The notes: a model not told the origin generated them from the letters alone. Counted from the stretch's first letter, positions 45,283 to 55,111 are shown. The stretch is DNA of 64,000 nt from Hymenobacter volaticus (GCF_022921055.1 NZ_CP095061.1:3883501-3947500); one strand, 5' to 3'. Translations and numbers: made by a program.

Positions 45283-45357
45283 TTTAGAGCTTAGAGCTTG
45301 CCAACCTAGACTAAACAAATAATCTAAACTTTAAGCTCCACAATCTCAGCTCTAAAA
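45283..45357. repeat. Imperfect inverted repeat between actF and coxB
   Basis: TTTAGAGCTTAGAGCTT at 45283-45299 matches the complement of 45333-45356 (TTTAGAGCTGAG at its outer end, GGAGCTT at its inner end) with one gap. The arms fill most of the 99-base gap between the two genes. Confidence 0.6.
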
Positions 45358-45358
45358 A

Positions 45359-46684
45359 TCAGGTGGTATGATGAACGCTTTCGTCCAAGAATGGATGATG
45401 TACAGGAACCAGAGAAGCCTGAGAAAGACGCTTAGTCATCAACAGCAAGAAGCTTCCCAAGAATACAAGTGCAACCCCGAACTCTATTACAAACCCATTA
45501 TTGGCCTGCATAGTTGCTGGCATGATCATTAAATAAAAATCAAACCAGTGGCCGATTAGAATGGCGATACAAACGATCTTAAGCATGATCATTTGCCGCT
45601 TAGCATCACGCGTCATCAACACTAAGAAAGGGAAAGCAAAGTTGATGAGCAGGTTGAAGAAAAACAACCAAGTGTATTGACCATTGAATCCACCCAAACG
45701 CTGATTGAAGTATACTGCTTCTTCGGGCAAGTTTGCGTACCAAATCAGCATGAACTGAGAAAACCACACGTAAGTCCAGAAGATGCTAAATCCAAACATG
45801 AACTTGCCTAAATCATGCAAGTGTCCAGCTTGAATAAAACGCAAGTACCCTGCCTGCTTAAGCAGAATAACACAAAGCGTAGTAGCTGCAATACCTGATA
45901 CCCACCAAGAAGCAAATACATACCAACCAAACATGGTAGAGAACCAGTGGGTGTCAATAGACATCACCCAGTCCCAAGCCGCCATTGAGGATGTAACCGC
46001 AAACAGAACTAAGAAAAGAGCTGAAGCAGTGATACTCTTATGGAAGTACTCAGTACCACCATTCAAATCCTCTTGCAACGACAACGTCCGTAGCTTATTC
46101 GTAAACACCACCCATATTGCGATATAAGAAATGGTGCGAATCAGGTAGAAAGGAACACTTAGGAAGCCAGACTTACCTGCAATGATAGGATCGAAAGTGG
46201 CGCTGCCTTTAGTCATTATACCTGGCAGCGTCCAGTGGAAAATGTCGTTGTTAATGAGGTTCAAGCCGAAAAGGAGAACCAAGATAACGCCGCCTGGTAA
46301 TACCCAAGCACTCAGTGCCTCATTGATACGCTTGATCAAAACAGACCAGCCAGCATAGGCTACATATTGGATAGCCATAAACACAGTGCCAATCACGGAT
46401 ACACCAGTGAAGAACACGTTGTTATGCCATAAACTCACTAGAAGGCGCTTTGCCCAAAGCGGACTGCCATGATGTGCAGTGCCTTCATGCCCTGCACTAG
46501 TAGCCCCGTGTGCTGCTGCAGCACCCTCATGAGCTGATTCACCACCGCCAAATGCAGCTAGTATCAACCCTATCACTAGCAAAATGACGCCAGCAACAAT
46601 TATAGTTATGAATCTCTTGCGGGTGTTTGACGAAACCTCTAGGTATTCCGCCGTTACGCTCTCTTGATGCGTCAGAGTTGCCAT
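45359..46684 (-). CDS. actF: Alternative complex III subunit ActF
   Basis: A 441-residue integral membrane subunit of quinol:cytochrome c oxidoreductase (alternative complex III), homologous to ActC/NrfD. An N-terminal helix and a His/Ala/Gly-rich loop precede about nine more helices, including SLWHNNVFFTGVSVIGTVFM, AAWDWVMSIDTHWFSTMFG and YVWFSQFMLIWYANLPEEA, segments typical of this subunit. It probably forms a proton-conducting half-channel together with ActC. Its start shares one base with the actE stop codon. Confidence 0.94.
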   Translation of the reverse strand: MATLTHQESVTAEYLEVSSNTRKRFITIIVAGVILLVIGLILAAFGGGESAHEGAAAAHGATSAGHEGTAHHGSPLWAKRLLVSLWHNNVFFTGVSVIGTVFMAIQYVAYAGWSVLIKRINEALSAWVLPGGVILVLLFGLNLINNDIFHWTLPGIMTKGSATFDPIIAGKSGFLSVPFYLIRTISYIAIWVVFTNKLRTLSLQEDLNGGTEYFHKSITASALFLVLFAVTSSMAAWDWVMSIDTHWFSTMFGWYVFASWWVSGIAATTLCVILLKQAGYLRFIQAGHLHDLGKFMFGFSIFWTYVWFSQFMLIWYANLPEEAVYFNQRLGGFNGQYTWLFFFNLLINFAFPFLVLMTRDAKRQMIMLKIVCIAILIGHWFDFYLMIMPATMQANNGFVIEFGVALVFLGSFLLLMTKRLSQASLVPVHHPFLDESVHHTT

Positions 46685-47448
46685 TAATTCTGCGGTTTAG
46701 CCGTTTCGCTTGAAAGATTGGTTCCGTTTCTTGCTTCTACGCCGCCCTGTCCGGGTGTTACAGACTCCTTATCAGCTTGTGCTTCCTGAACTGGAGCTTG
46801 GTTTTGACCATCAGTAGATTCTGAAGACAAGCCGGAATCTTGGCCTCTAGCTTTTAAGAAATCAGCCATTCCTTCTGGGCCCTTTCCTTGTTGCAGCATG
46901 CGTACATACATGGCAATTCTCCAGCGTTCATCGGGAGCTACTTGAGAACCATGTGGCATCATGCGGCCTTTACCCCATTGAATTACATGGTAAATGTGCC
47001 CATCGTTCATGTTCTTATAGGCACCAGCTGAATAAGATGGTACACCTTTGAACTTAGCGGCAACGGGACCTTGGCCATCACCTTGCTCACCATGGCAGTG
47101 CTGGCAATTACGCGTATATAGCGTCTGGCCTTCTTGCAGGTTTTCTTTGGTATAAGGAGCAGGGTTTTTTAAAGTCCGCTCAGCAATCCCCACACTATCT
47201 TTTGGGATGTGTGAGTAATAGTTAAGCTTACCTAGTGGAACAGTACCAACTACCGGAGTACGCTCGTTAAGACCCATTGGGTTAACGGTGTTGGTATTCA
47301 TCTGCTTCAGTGGCTCATACGGAATTGGGTAATACATTTCCGGAGCATACTCGAGGCCAGGATCGTCAGCACGGTTGCACCCGGTGGAGAGCACCGAAGC
47401 AAACACGATAGCCGACGCTTGCAGACCTAATTTCAGCGAATGCGTCAT
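46684..47448 (-). CDS. actE: Alternative complex III subunit ActE, monoheme cytochrome c lipoprotein
   Basis: A 254-residue lipoprotein. The lipobox LSTGC puts the acylated Cys at residue 24. The class I cytochrome domain has CQHCH at residues 115-119 and a distal Met in the GRMMPHG segment near 160. The last 60 residues are disordered and rich in Gly, Ser and Gln. It is the periplasmic monoheme subunit of the complex and a candidate electron donor to the oxidase. Its start overlaps the actD stop by one base. Confidence 0.95.
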   Translation of the reverse strand: MTHSLKLGLQASAIVFASVLSTGCNRADDPGLEYAPEMYYPIPYEPLKQMNTNTVNPMGLNERTPVVGTVPLGKLNYYSHIPKDSVGIAERTLKNPAPYTKENLQEGQTLYTRNCQHCHGEQGDGQGPVAAKFKGVPSYSAGAYKNMNDGHIYHVIQWGKGRMMPHGSQVAPDERWRIAMYVRMLQQGKGPEGMADFLKARGQDSGLSSESTDGQNQAPVQEAQADKESVTPGQGGVEARNGTNLSSETAKPQN

Positions 47449-47972
47449 TAGAATTTAGACATTTCTTTCTCGTTCACTTCTGAGGCGCCATTAGCGCGCA
47501 ACAACTGTGTCAGATGGTTCAAGTCAGTTTTCTCGTTCATTTCAATAGCCATCACAAACTTGTCATCAGTGGCCCGCACGTCTAATACTGGTGTTTTCCA
47601 GCGAGGATAAAGGTTACTAATGGTGTAGAATGTAATAACCATTCCGTGGCAAGTGAAGAACACTGTCAACTCGAAAGCCACAGGAATGAAAGCAGGCAGG
47701 GCAATGTGGGGCTTACCACCAATGATCATCGGCCAGTCGAAGCCTAGTGTGTAAATCTGCAACCACAAAGCAAAAGCTAACCCAGTCATACCTAGAAAGA
47801 AGGCTGCAATAGGTAGCCGGGAGCGTTCTATTCCTAAAGCATCATCAATGCCGTGTACTGGGAACGGAGAGAACACTTCATAGATTTTTACGCCCGCTTC
47901 CCGAACGTTTTCAATTGCGTGCAATAGCACGTCCTCGTCTTCAAAGATGCCGAGGGCAAAGCGCTTACTCAT
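47448..47972 (-). CDS. actD: Alternative complex III subunit ActD (DUF3341)
   Basis: A 174-residue DUF3341 subunit. It begins [20 protein letters not shown], a ferredoxin-like cytoplasmic fold with the family's [18 protein letters not shown], followed by two membrane helices ([20 protein letters not shown] and [20 protein letters not shown]) and a C-terminal soluble part. Family knowledge places it beside ActC. It overlaps actC by eight bases and actE by one, showing tight coupling within the operon. Confidence 0.94.
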   Translation of the reverse strand: MSKRFALGIFEDEDVLLHAIENVREAGVKIYEVFSPFPVHGIDDALGIERSRLPIAAFFLGMTGLAFALWLQIYTLGFDWPMIIGGKPHIALPAFIPVAFELTVFFTCHGMVITFYTISNLYPRWKTPVLDVRATDDKFVMAIEMNEKTDLNHLTQLLRANGASEVNEKEMSKF

Positions 47973-49422
47973 GCTTGTTGTAGTTTACGGGTGCCGAAGC
48001 TGGAACACCGTGAGTGGCAGGTTGGTGAGCTTGTTCGCTGTGACCATGGATACCAGTGTAAGTTGGACCGTTGTCAACAGTGTATTTCAGGATAGTCTTA
48101 ACCTCCGCCATGTTTACTACAGGGAAGAACTTAGCGAAGAGCAGGAATAGCGTGAAGAACAAACCAAGCGTACCCACATAGATGCCTATGTCGATGATGC
48201 TAGGCGAGAACATTACCCAGCTCGAAGGCAAATAGTCACGGTGTAGAGAGGTTACGATGATCACAAAACGCTCAAACCACATACCGATGTTCACGATAAT
48301 AGACAAGATGAACGTCAAAGGAATGCTGTAACGAACTCTGCGGAACCACACCAGCTGAGGAGTGATAACGTTACAAGTCATCATCGAGGCGTAAGCCCAC
48401 CAGTAAGGACCAGTAGCACGGTTGATAAATGCGTACTGCTCAAATTCAACTTGCGAATACCAAGCAATGAAGAACTCTGTAATATAAGCTACCCCTACGA
48501 TGGAGCCAGTTACCATCATGATTTTGTTCATGAGGGCAATGTGTTCCAGCGTGATGTAATCTTCCAGTTTGAACACTACACGCGTGATAAGCATCAAGGT
48601 GAGTACCATAGCAAATCCCGAGAAGATAGCACCTGCTACGAAATAGGGAGGGAAAATGGTCGTGTGCCAGCCTGGTACTACTGAAGTAGCAAAGTCCATC
48701 GATACAATGGTGTGTACCGAGAGTACAAGCGGCGTAGAAACGCCAGCTAGGATCAAAGAAACAGTTTCGTAGCGCGACCAGTGTTTAGCCGATCCCTTCC
48801 AGCCGAAGCTCAACAACGAGTAAGCTACTTTAGCAATAGGACCTTTAGCCCGGTCACGAATGGTAGCAAAATCAGGTACTAGACCGGTGTACCAGAATAC
48901 CAATGATACAGTGAAGTATGTCGAAATAGCGAAAACGTCCCAAAGGAGCGGCGAGTTGAAGTTTACCCACAACGAACCGAATGTGTTTTGGAATGGAAAC
49001 ACCCAATAAGCCAACCACGGACGGCCCATGTGTAGCACAGGGAACATAGCCGCGCATATTACGGCGAATATGGTCATTGCTTCAGCAGCACGGTTGATAG
49101 ACGAGCGCCACTTCTGACGGAACAGCAACAGTACAGCTGAGATCAGTGTACCTGCGTGACCGATACCTACCCACCATACGAAGTTGGTAATATCCCAAGC
49201 CCAACCCACTGTTTTGTTAAGTCCCCACTCTCCAATGCCGTACCAAAGCGTACGGTATACAGAGTAAAGAAAGATCCCGAGGAAAAAGAGCGCCACGCTT
49301 AAGGCTGCCATCCAACGGATGTTGGGTTTGGCTTCTACCTGGCGGCAAATATCTTGTGTGACGTCATGGTACGTTTTCCCCCCGGTTACGAGCGGCTCCC
49401 GTACAGGCGATACGTGCTGCAT
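47965..49422 (-). CDS. actC: Alternative complex III subunit ActC (NrfD/PsrC family)
   Basis: A 485-residue integral membrane subunit with about ten helices, of the NrfD/PsrC family, which holds the menaquinol-binding site near ActB. Segments seen include [60 protein letters not shown] [15 protein letters not shown], and [20 protein letters not shown]. The His- and Asp-bearing helices fit a proton path. It lies downstream of actB across a 105-base gap that holds an inverted repeat. Confidence 0.95.
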   Translation of the reverse strand: MQHVSPVREPLVTGGKTYHDVTQDICRQVEAKPNIRWMAALSVALFFLGIFLYSVYRTLWYGIGEWGLNKTVGWAWDITNFVWWVGIGHAGTLISAVLLLFRQKWRSSINRAAEAMTIFAVICAAMFPVLHMGRPWLAYWVFPFQNTFGSLWVNFNSPLLWDVFAISTYFTVSLVFWYTGLVPDFATIRDRAKGPIAKVAYSLLSFGWKGSAKHWSRYETVSLILAGVSTPLVLSVHTIVSMDFATSVVPGWHTTIFPPYFVAGAIFSGFAMVLTLMLITRVVFKLEDYITLEHIALMNKIMMVTGSIVGVAYITEFFIAWYSQVEFEQYAFINRATGPYWWAYASMMTCNVITPQLVWFRRVRYSIPLTFILSIIVNIGMWFERFVIIVTSLHRDYLPSSWVMFSPSIIDIGIYVGTLGLFFTLFLLFAKFFPVVNMAEVKTILKYTVDNGPTYTGIHGHSEQAHQPATHGVPASAPVNYNKHE

Positions 49423-49440
49423 ATATTTATTGGTTTAGTA

Positions 49441-49523
49441 GGGTTTAGGAACTCGGGAACTGGACTTCTTCTCTTCTTAGCCTAATTTGAAATCCGAGGT
49501 CCAAGTCCCTGAGACCCCAAATC
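49441..49523. repeat. Imperfect inverted repeat between actC and actB
   Basis: GGGTTTAGGAACTCGGGAAC (opening the left arm, 49441-49467) matches the complement of 49498-49523 (GATTTGGGGTCTCAGGGACT) over about 26 bases, with mainly A/G and C/T differences. The loop is 30 bases. Confidence 0.6.
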
Positions 49524-49527
49524 TGGC

Positions 49528-52500
49528 TTAGGCGTTAAATTCCGACTTGTCTCTGTTGCGAATCTTAGTCAGGTACGTGATGTTAGGCTGAGTGTTGATA
49601 GAATCAATCACTTTGAAAGCCCGCTCACCATCCTCCCGACGCCAGATTTGCGCAACGCGAGTGTTTGGATCGCGCAAATCGCCGAATGTAATAGCTTGTG
49701 TCGGGCAAGATTGAGCACAAGCAGTTACCACTTCTCCATCCTTAGGGCGGCGCTTTTGCTTCTTAGCATCCAGCTTGGCAAGCTGAATACGCTGTACGCA
49801 GAAGCTGCATTTCTCCATTACACCCCGAGCCCGCACCGTTACATCTGGGTTCAGCACCATACGTCCCAAATCCGAGAACATGTGGTTGTTTACGTCTTCG
49901 AACTTCTCGTTTGAATAGTACGAGAACCAGTTGAAGCGACGAACCTTATAAGGACAGTTGTTGGCACAGTAGCGGGTTCCTACGCAACGGTTGTAGGTCA
50001 TCTGATTGAGACCTTCTGAACTGTGCGTTGTAGCAAGTACGGGGCAAACCGTTTCACAAGGAGCGTGATTGCAATGCTGACAAAGCATTGGCTGGAAGAT
50101 TACCGATGGGTTTTCCGAAGGATCTTCCATGGCAGCGTAAGTATCTAGCTTGCCCTTAGTCTCGAAGTCTTCTTTATGAGCATCTGAGCTATAATAACGG
50201 TCGATACGCAACCAGTGCATTTCACGACGGTTAATTACTTCTTGCTTGCCTACTACTGCAATGTTATTTTCTACCTGACACCCAATCACGCACGAGCCGC
50301 AGCCAATGCACGAATTGAGGTCGATAGCCATACCCCAGTGGTGATTTTTGTACTCGTAATCCTGCCACAGTGAAACCTTATTTGGCTTCTGAGGCCCTTC
50401 TGGAGTAGAAATAGTTTCGTATTCCGTTACCTCTTTGGGGTTTTTAATGTACTGGGCCAAAGTAGCCTCCTGCACCACAGACTTACGGTCCATGATGGTA
50501 TGGTGAGTCTGAGTTTGGGCAATTGGTGCGGTTGCGCCAGTTTTCTCCAACTTCACCTCACCCGTGTAAACGAGGCTATTGTCACGGCTCACTCCAACGA
50601 ATGGATAAGCGTTGGCACCAACCTTGTCCCCTACTCGACCAGACTTTTCACGGCCGTAACCGATGGCGATGCTTACAGTGCCTTTAGCTTGACCAGGCTG
50701 AATCAGAACAGGAAGCTCTATGGACTTTCCATTAGAAGTCACCTTAAGAACGTCATTCTGTTCCCACTTGTTAGCCAAGGCCATCTCACGTGGAACAGCT
50801 ACATAGTTACCCCAAGTGGCTTTTGATACAGGATCAGGTAATTCTTGCAACCAAGGATTGTTAGCCTCACAGCTGCCTGGACCAATACCTACCTTTTCGT
50901 ACAAGCACAACTCTACGCCGCTAGGCTTAGGAGCAGCTGAAATAGCTGCAATGGCTTGATTAACCTCGATGGCTGGTGCTACCTGAGGCTGTACTGCAGG
51001 AGAAAGTGAACCAACCGCTACACCATCATGAACTGCCTTGTCCCAACCTTTCTGGAAATCACCAGTCAAGACACCGCGCCATGAAGTGCGCAAGTAGTTA
51101 TAGTATGTCTGCGGATTTCCTGCCCATATGAGTAAGCTGTCTTGTGCCTGACGAGTGCCAAACAAAGGAGAAATAGCAGGCTGGGCCAGGCTCAAGTATC
51201 CGCGTCTTGGCTCGTAATCGTTCCAAGATTCTAAATAGTGGTGGTCAGGGCAAGCATAATAGCACAACGAACCAGTTTCGTCTAACCGATCGTTTAGAGA
51301 AATGCTTACAGGCACTTTAGCAATGCCGCTTTTCACTTTCTCCGCTAGAGGATGATCGTAAGCAGGATTAGCATTGTAGAAGATGACGGCTCCTACAGTG
51401 CCGGCGTTCATATCATTTACGAGACGTAGCAACCGAGCGTCATCTCCTTGACGCACCAACGAAGCATTCGTCAAGTCTATAGAGGTGCCAACGTTGCCTA
51501 GGTTCTGATTGATAGCTGCTACCAACGTTTGCACAGCTACATCATTGGAACCCGACACTACTAAGCTGCGGCCACGTGCAGCCTTTAGCTCGGCAGCCGC
51601 TTGCTTCAGTTGCTTGTTGGTGGTATTGCTGCTACCGCCTACAATCTCGTTGTAGAGTGCCAATGTAGTGGCCCCCATTTCAGATGGCTTGATTGGCACA
51701 CGAATGTCAGCATTAGCACCCGTCAGCGTCATCATCGTCTCGAACTGGAAGTGACGCGACATTCGCCGTCTCTCACTCGAAACTTTACGGTTGGTGATAT
51801 ATTGAGGAGCGTATTCAACCGGAGAAATCCAGGTTCCTAAGAAATCAGCTCCTAGGCTAACAATTACGTCCGCTTTACTGAAATCGAAAGCAGGTAGTAC
51901 TCCTCCATTCGCACGTAGCAATGCTGACTGCGAATTAGCATCATACATTACGTGCTCTGTGTTCGGGTAACGCGCAGCAAAATCAGCGATAACCTTTTTG
52001 GTTGATGGGCTGATAACAGTTGGCGAAACAATAGCAATTCGACCTTTCGCAGCAGCTAGCTTAGTGCGAATTTCCTGGTCTACTTGATCTTTCTGAGCAA
52101 CTTTTCCTTTAATGGCAAAGCTCTGCAGACGTGCCTTATCGTAGAGGCTCAGTACAGAAGCCTGCGCCCGTGCCGACAAACCGCCACGCGTAATTGGCGA
52201 CTCGGGATTACCTTCTAACTTAATTGGCCGACCCTCACGAGTCTTTACTAAGACACTGTTGTAATCAGTGCCGTTGAAGTAAGTGGAGGCGTAGAAGTTG
52301 GCGATGCCTGGATCTACTTCCTCAGGCTTATTCAAATAAGGAATAGCCTTCCGAACAGGTGCTTCGCAGCTAGCTAACGTAGCAGCCGCAATGCCAAAGC
52401 CCATTAGCTTAAGGAAGTCACGACGTGGCGCTGCAGAAGCATCCGAAGATGCATGTGATTCTTTTACGGGCAGAAAGTCCGAGAATTCGCTAAACGCGTT

Positions 52501-52566
52501 TTTCACAAACTCCGGCGAGTTCTCTAATTCCTCAATTCCCTTCCAGTACTTGGGCGATTCTTGCAT
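49528..52566 (-). CDS. actB: Alternative complex III subunit ActB (Tat-exported iron-sulfur subunit)
   Basis: A 1012-residue fused subunit: an N-terminal molybdopterin-oxidoreductase-like part (about 90-700) and a C-terminal ferredoxin part. RRDFLKLMGFGIAAATLASC near residue 49 is the late Tat-type signal of this family, with a lipobox-like Cys. The ferredoxin part has CIGCGSCVIGC, CQHCNHAPCETVC, CVGTRYCANNC and CSFCVQRI with a later CAQSC. The second Cys of the third motif is Thr, consistent with one [3Fe-4S] and three [4Fe-4S] clusters as known for this subunit. No molybdenum cofactor is expected. It carries electrons from the quinol site to the hemes. Confidence 0.96.
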   Translation of the reverse strand: MQESPKYWKGIEELENSPEFVKNAFSEFSDFLPVKESHASSDASAAPRRDFLKLMGFGIAAATLASCEAPVRKAIPYLNKPEEVDPGIANFYASTYFNGTDYNSVLVKTREGRPIKLEGNPESPITRGGLSARAQASVLSLYDKARLQSFAIKGKVAQKDQVDQEIRTKLAAAKGRIAIVSPTVISPSTKKVIADFAARYPNTEHVMYDANSQSALLRANGGVLPAFDFSKADVIVSLGADFLGTWISPVEYAPQYITNRKVSSERRRMSRHFQFETMMTLTGANADIRVPIKPSEMGATTLALYNEIVGGSSNTTNKQLKQAAAELKAARGRSLVVSGSNDVAVQTLVAAINQNLGNVGTSIDLTNASLVRQGDDARLLRLVNDMNAGTVGAVIFYNANPAYDHPLAEKVKSGIAKVPVSISLNDRLDETGSLCYYACPDHHYLESWNDYEPRRGYLSLAQPAISPLFGTRQAQDSLLIWAGNPQTYYNYLRTSWRGVLTGDFQKGWDKAVHDGVAVGSLSPAVQPQVAPAIEVNQAIAAISAAPKPSGVELCLYEKVGIGPGSCEANNPWLQELPDPVSKATWGNYVAVPREMALANKWEQNDVLKVTSNGKSIELPVLIQPGQAKGTVSIAIGYGREKSGRVGDKVGANAYPFVGVSRDNSLVYTGEVKLEKTGATAPIAQTQTHHTIMDRKSVVQEATLAQYIKNPKEVTEYETISTPEGPQKPNKVSLWQDYEYKNHHWGMAIDLNSCIGCGSCVIGCQVENNIAVVGKQEVINRREMHWLRIDRYYSSDAHKEDFETKGKLDTYAAMEDPSENPSVIFQPMLCQHCNHAPCETVCPVLATTHSSEGLNQMTYNRCVGTRYCANNCPYKVRRFNWFSYYSNEKFEDVNNHMFSDLGRMVLNPDVTVRARGVMEKCSFCVQRIQLAKLDAKKQKRRPKDGEVVTACAQSCPTQAITFGDLRDPNTRVAQIWRREDGERAFKVIDSINTQPNITYLTKIRNRDKSEFNA

Positions 52567-52573
52567 TTGTTAT

Positions 52574-52647
52574 GGGGACTTAGGGTCTTGGGCTAGTAGA
52601 GCGCAGATAGTGCTCTGTGTTTGATCCCAAGTTTTAAGGCTTATTGT
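52574..52647. repeat. Imperfect inverted repeat between actB and actA
   Basis: GGGACTTAGGGTCTTGGGCT at 52575-52594 matches the complement of 52620-52641 (AGCCTTAAAACTTGGGATC), with a small AGAGC/GCTCT hairpin (52599-52603 and 52613-52617) in the loop. It sits in the 152-base gap between the genes. Confidence 0.55.
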
Positions 52648-52718
52648 AAGAGCTTACGTTTTATGAGCCAGCTAAACCAGCAAATTATTTTTGCAGTATT
52701 TGGCTGGCTCTACCAACA

Positions 52719-54089
52719 TTAGTAGTGGCACTTCGAGCATTCCGTACCACCGTTTGATGATACTGTGAAAGGTGCGCCCCCATTAGCTTGGTCGTGCAAC
52801 TTCACCAAGTTATTGTAGTATGCGTTGCCTTTGGTATTGAGAGGGGTTTCGCGGTGGCAGTTGATGCACCAGCCCATCGTCAATGGCGAATATTGGTATA
52901 CCACTTCCATATTCTGGATAGGACCGTGGCAAGTCTGGCACTGAATACCTCCTACTTGCGTGTGCTGCGAGTGGTTGAAGTAAGCTAGGTCAGGTAGGTT
53001 ATGCACACGCACCCATTGAATCGGCTGCTTGCGCTCAATAGCCCGGTAAATCTTCTTGATTTCCTGCGACTCTGTTTTGATCTGCGAGTGGCAGTTCATA
53101 CAGATGTTAGCCGAAGGAATGTTAGCTGACTTACTCTTGTACACAGAAGTGTGGCAATAAGCACAGTTGATTTGATGCTCACCTGCGTGCAGCTTGTGCG
53201 AGAAGGCAATCGGCTGCGTAGGCTGGTAGCCCTGCATCAAACCAATACCCATAGCGCCTTGCACTGATTCATATAATAACACGAGCGTGAACACAACACC
53301 AGCTCCGATGCGGATAGCCGACGACTTGTAAAGCTTGCTCCAATCGAAACGCTGCTCTAGAATCTCAACATCACGGCCATCTAGGTCCTTCCGACCACGC
53401 AGCACATCCTTCATGATGTTGGCGATAATAACCAGCGTCACTACTAGTACTATCAGTACTACTACTAATACAATGAGCAAGATGTCAGCATACTGACCAG
53501 CACCGGCCCCTTCACCACCTTCACCGAGTTTAGTATCGGTGGCTGGATTGTCTTTGTTGGTCCCGGCTCCACCACCCGTGGCAGATGCCCCTGAACCTTC
53601 TTGAGAAGTTACCCAAGCTACAATGGAGGTAATTTCTTGATCAGACAGCTGGAAGCTAGGCATCTGCTGCTTCTGATACTGGTTGAAGAGCTTCACAGCA
53701 TAGTCGTCGCCGCTGGCTACTACCTTGCTAGAATTCTTGATCCATGGAATCAACCACGAAATTGGGCGACGCTTAGTGATACCTGCTAGCGCTGGGCCTA
53801 CCACTACATCGTTGACGGCGTGGCATTGAGCACAGTTATTTTTGAACAGAGCATCGCCAGCGGCAATAGCGGCGGCATCACCGCCACCGGTGCCAGGGGC
53901 TGCTCCAGCGGCAGGTGCCACGGCAGCGGCTGGTGTTCCGGCATTTGAGCTGCCGGGAGTTACTCCATCCTTGCTCACGGCCGGAGCCGCACCAACTTCA
54001 CCTTGGGCCGAAGAGGTCTCAACGGCGGCAAAAGTCAGAAACAGAGCTAGAAAGAGGTGTGGAATGGAACGAAAGCGAATGCTATTCAT
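52719..54089 (-). CDS. actA: Alternative complex III subunit ActA, multiheme cytochrome c with extra N-terminal heme domain
   Basis: A 456-residue exported cytochrome. The signal peptide ends SSAQ near residue 29; a Pro/Ala/Gly linker follows. A class I cytochrome c domain has CAQCH at 86-90 and a distal Met in QQMPSFQLSDQEI near 142. A membrane helix (ILLIVLVVVLIVLVVTLVII) lies near 205. Then come five CxxCH motifs (CAYCH, CMNCH, CQTCH, CINCH, CSKCH), the last at the very C-terminus. Five hemes are known for the family core, so the N-terminal domain adds a sixth. The subunit relays electrons from ActB outward. It is the first gene of the operon, downstream of a consensus promoter. Confidence 0.95.
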   Translation of the reverse strand: MNSIRFRSIPHLFLALFLTFAAVETSSAQGEVGAAPAVSKDGVTPGSSNAGTPAAAVAPAAGAAPGTGGGDAAAIAAGDALFKNNCAQCHAVNDVVVGPALAGITKRRPISWLIPWIKNSSKVVASGDDYAVKLFNQYQKQQMPSFQLSDQEITSIVAWVTSQEGSGASATGGGAGTNKDNPATDTKLGEGGEGAGAGQYADILLIVLVVVLIVLVVTLVIIANIMKDVLRGRKDLDGRDVEILEQRFDWSKLYKSSAIRIGAGVVFTLVLLYESVQGAMGIGLMQGYQPTQPIAFSHKLHAGEHQINCAYCHTSVYKSKSANIPSANICMNCHSQIKTESQEIKKIYRAIERKQPIQWVRVHNLPDLAYFNHSQHTQVGGIQCQTCHGPIQNMEVVYQYSPLTMGWCINCHRETPLNTKGNAYYNNLVKLHDQANGGAPFTVSSNGGTECSKCHY

Positions 54090-54139
54090 AGCACAATTTT
54101 ACTATAAGGAAAGAAACGCGAGGGGGTGCTTCAAGGCCA

Positions 54140-54170
54140 CAAATGTAGGTCAGGAATCGTAGAGAACAAA
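54140..54170 (-). promoter_or_regulatory. Consensus Bacteroidota promoter of the act operon
   Basis: On the minus strand TTTG (54170-54167), exactly 19 bases, then TACATTTG (54147-54140): a perfect match to the TTTG-N19-TAnnTTTG promoter of the Bacteroidota primary sigma factor. Transcription should start near 54133, giving a leader of about 45 bases before actA. Confidence 0.8.
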
Positions 54171-54422
54171 CCCATTTAGGCTAATTCTCGCCTATCTAAC
54201 CTTGCTTAGAAGCATTCTAAAAAGTATTGACAACACCTTAGTACTATAGGTATCATCCAGCAGTCCAGCTTCGCTTTCCCTCATTCTACCAGCTACAGCG
54301 GCTTGCCATTTAGCTAACCTATTCTATAACGGGAAGGTTTGCTTCCTGATGCCCAAATTGTTAAGAACTAATTTCAAGTAAATATTTTGTTGTGTGCGGT
54401 AAGACTCATAATGGAAAAGTCG

Positions 54423-54430
54423 TATCTTTG
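54423..54430 (+). promoter_or_regulatory. -7 element for the ribosomal protein operon
   Basis: TATCTTTG fits TAnnTTTG. No TTG lies at the ideal 19-21 base distance upstream; one lies 30 bases upstream (54390-54392). The rpsF start codon is 44 bases downstream. Confidence 0.5.
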
Positions 54431-54473
54431 CCGGCTCATTAAATTTTTCACAATTCAAATTCTACCCGTCGTA

Positions 54474-54851
54474 ATGGAAGTAAGAAATTACGAGACGGTC
54501 TTCATTTTGACTCCCGTGTTGAACGAGGGTCAGGTGCAAGAGACGGTCGAGAAGTTCTCGCAGGTGCTTAAGGAAAATGGCGCCGACATCATCAACTCTG
54601 AAGCTTGGGGCCTAAAAAAATTGGCATATCCTATTCAGAAAAAAAATACGGGCTACTACTTCCTCGTGGAGTTCACTGGCTCGGGTAACATCGTGGACAC
54701 GCTGGAACTCGCGTTCCGTCGGGACGAGCGGGTAATCCGTTTCCTCACTACCGTTTTGGACAAGCACGCTGTAGCCTACAGCCAGCGCCGCCGTAACGGA
54801 GAGATGAATCAGCAGAAAGCCCAAAAACAATCGGAAGCCGTAGCCCAGTAA
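54474..54851 (+). CDS. rpsF: 30S ribosomal protein S6
   Basis: A 125-residue small-subunit protein that binds 16S rRNA as a pair with S18. It starts [16 protein letters not shown] and has [20 protein letters not shown] near residue 44, then [20 protein letters not shown], all family features, with a short Lys/Gln-rich tail. The ATG at 54474 is chosen over an in-frame start 87 bases upstream because homology begins there and the -7 box would otherwise lie inside the gene. rpsR follows after eight bases. Confidence 0.97.
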   Translation: MEVRNYETVFILTPVLNEGQVQETVEKFSQVLKENGADIINSEAWGLKKLAYPIQKKNTGYYFLVEFTGSGNIVDTLELAFRRDERVIRFLTTVLDKHAVAYSQRRRNGEMNQQKAQKQSEAVAQ

Positions 54852-54859
54852 TTTAAACC

Positions 54860-55111
54860 ATGAGCCTCGCCAACGAACGTATCCACAAGCAGGATACCCG
54901 CAAGAAGTACTGCCGCTTCAAAAAGAACGGCATCAAGTATGTTGATTATAAGGACCCGAACTTCCTGCTGAAGTTTGTGAACGAGCAAGGCCGGATTCTG
55001 CCCCGTCGTATCACTGGCACTAGCCTGAAGTTCCAGCGTAAAGTGGCCCAAGCTGTAGCGAAAGCTCGTCATTTGGCCCTCATGCCTTACGTAACTGACT
55101 CTTTGAAATAG
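54860..55111 (+). CDS. rpsR: 30S ribosomal protein S18
   Basis: An 83-residue protein. KKYCRFKKNGIKYVDYKDPN, then GRILPRRITGTSLKFQRKVA and ARHLALMPYVTD are diagnostic of S18, including the RRITG segment that contacts rRNA. It lies between rpsF and rplI in the usual order. A 100-base gap with an inverted repeat separates it from rplI. Confidence 0.97.
   Translation: MSLANERIHKQDTRKKYCRFKKNGIKYVDYKDPNFLLKFVNEQGRILPRRITGTSLKFQRKVAQAVAKARHLALMPYVTDSLK

Larger units (their letters stand above)
54090..54473. other. 384-base divergent intergenic region between actA and rpsF
   Basis: No supported gene. It holds the act-operon promoter on the minus strand (54140-54170) and a -7-like box for rpsF on the plus strand (54423-54430). 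The 38 bases after that box are the rpsF leader. A leader element that binds S6:S18 is known upstream of rpsF in many bacteria, but I could not identify its conserved CCG-bearing structure here by eye. Confidence 0.6.

Noticed and set aside
49528..52566. ActB as a molybdenum enzyme
   Set aside because: The neighbouring ActA and ActC-F genes and the known ActB family show that this molybdopterin-like domain carries no cofactor and serves as a scaffold.
54431..54473. S6:S18-binding leader RNA before rpsF
   Set aside because: Expected from known biology, but the short leader shows no clear conserved CCG-containing hairpin, and I could not fold it; not called as a feature.
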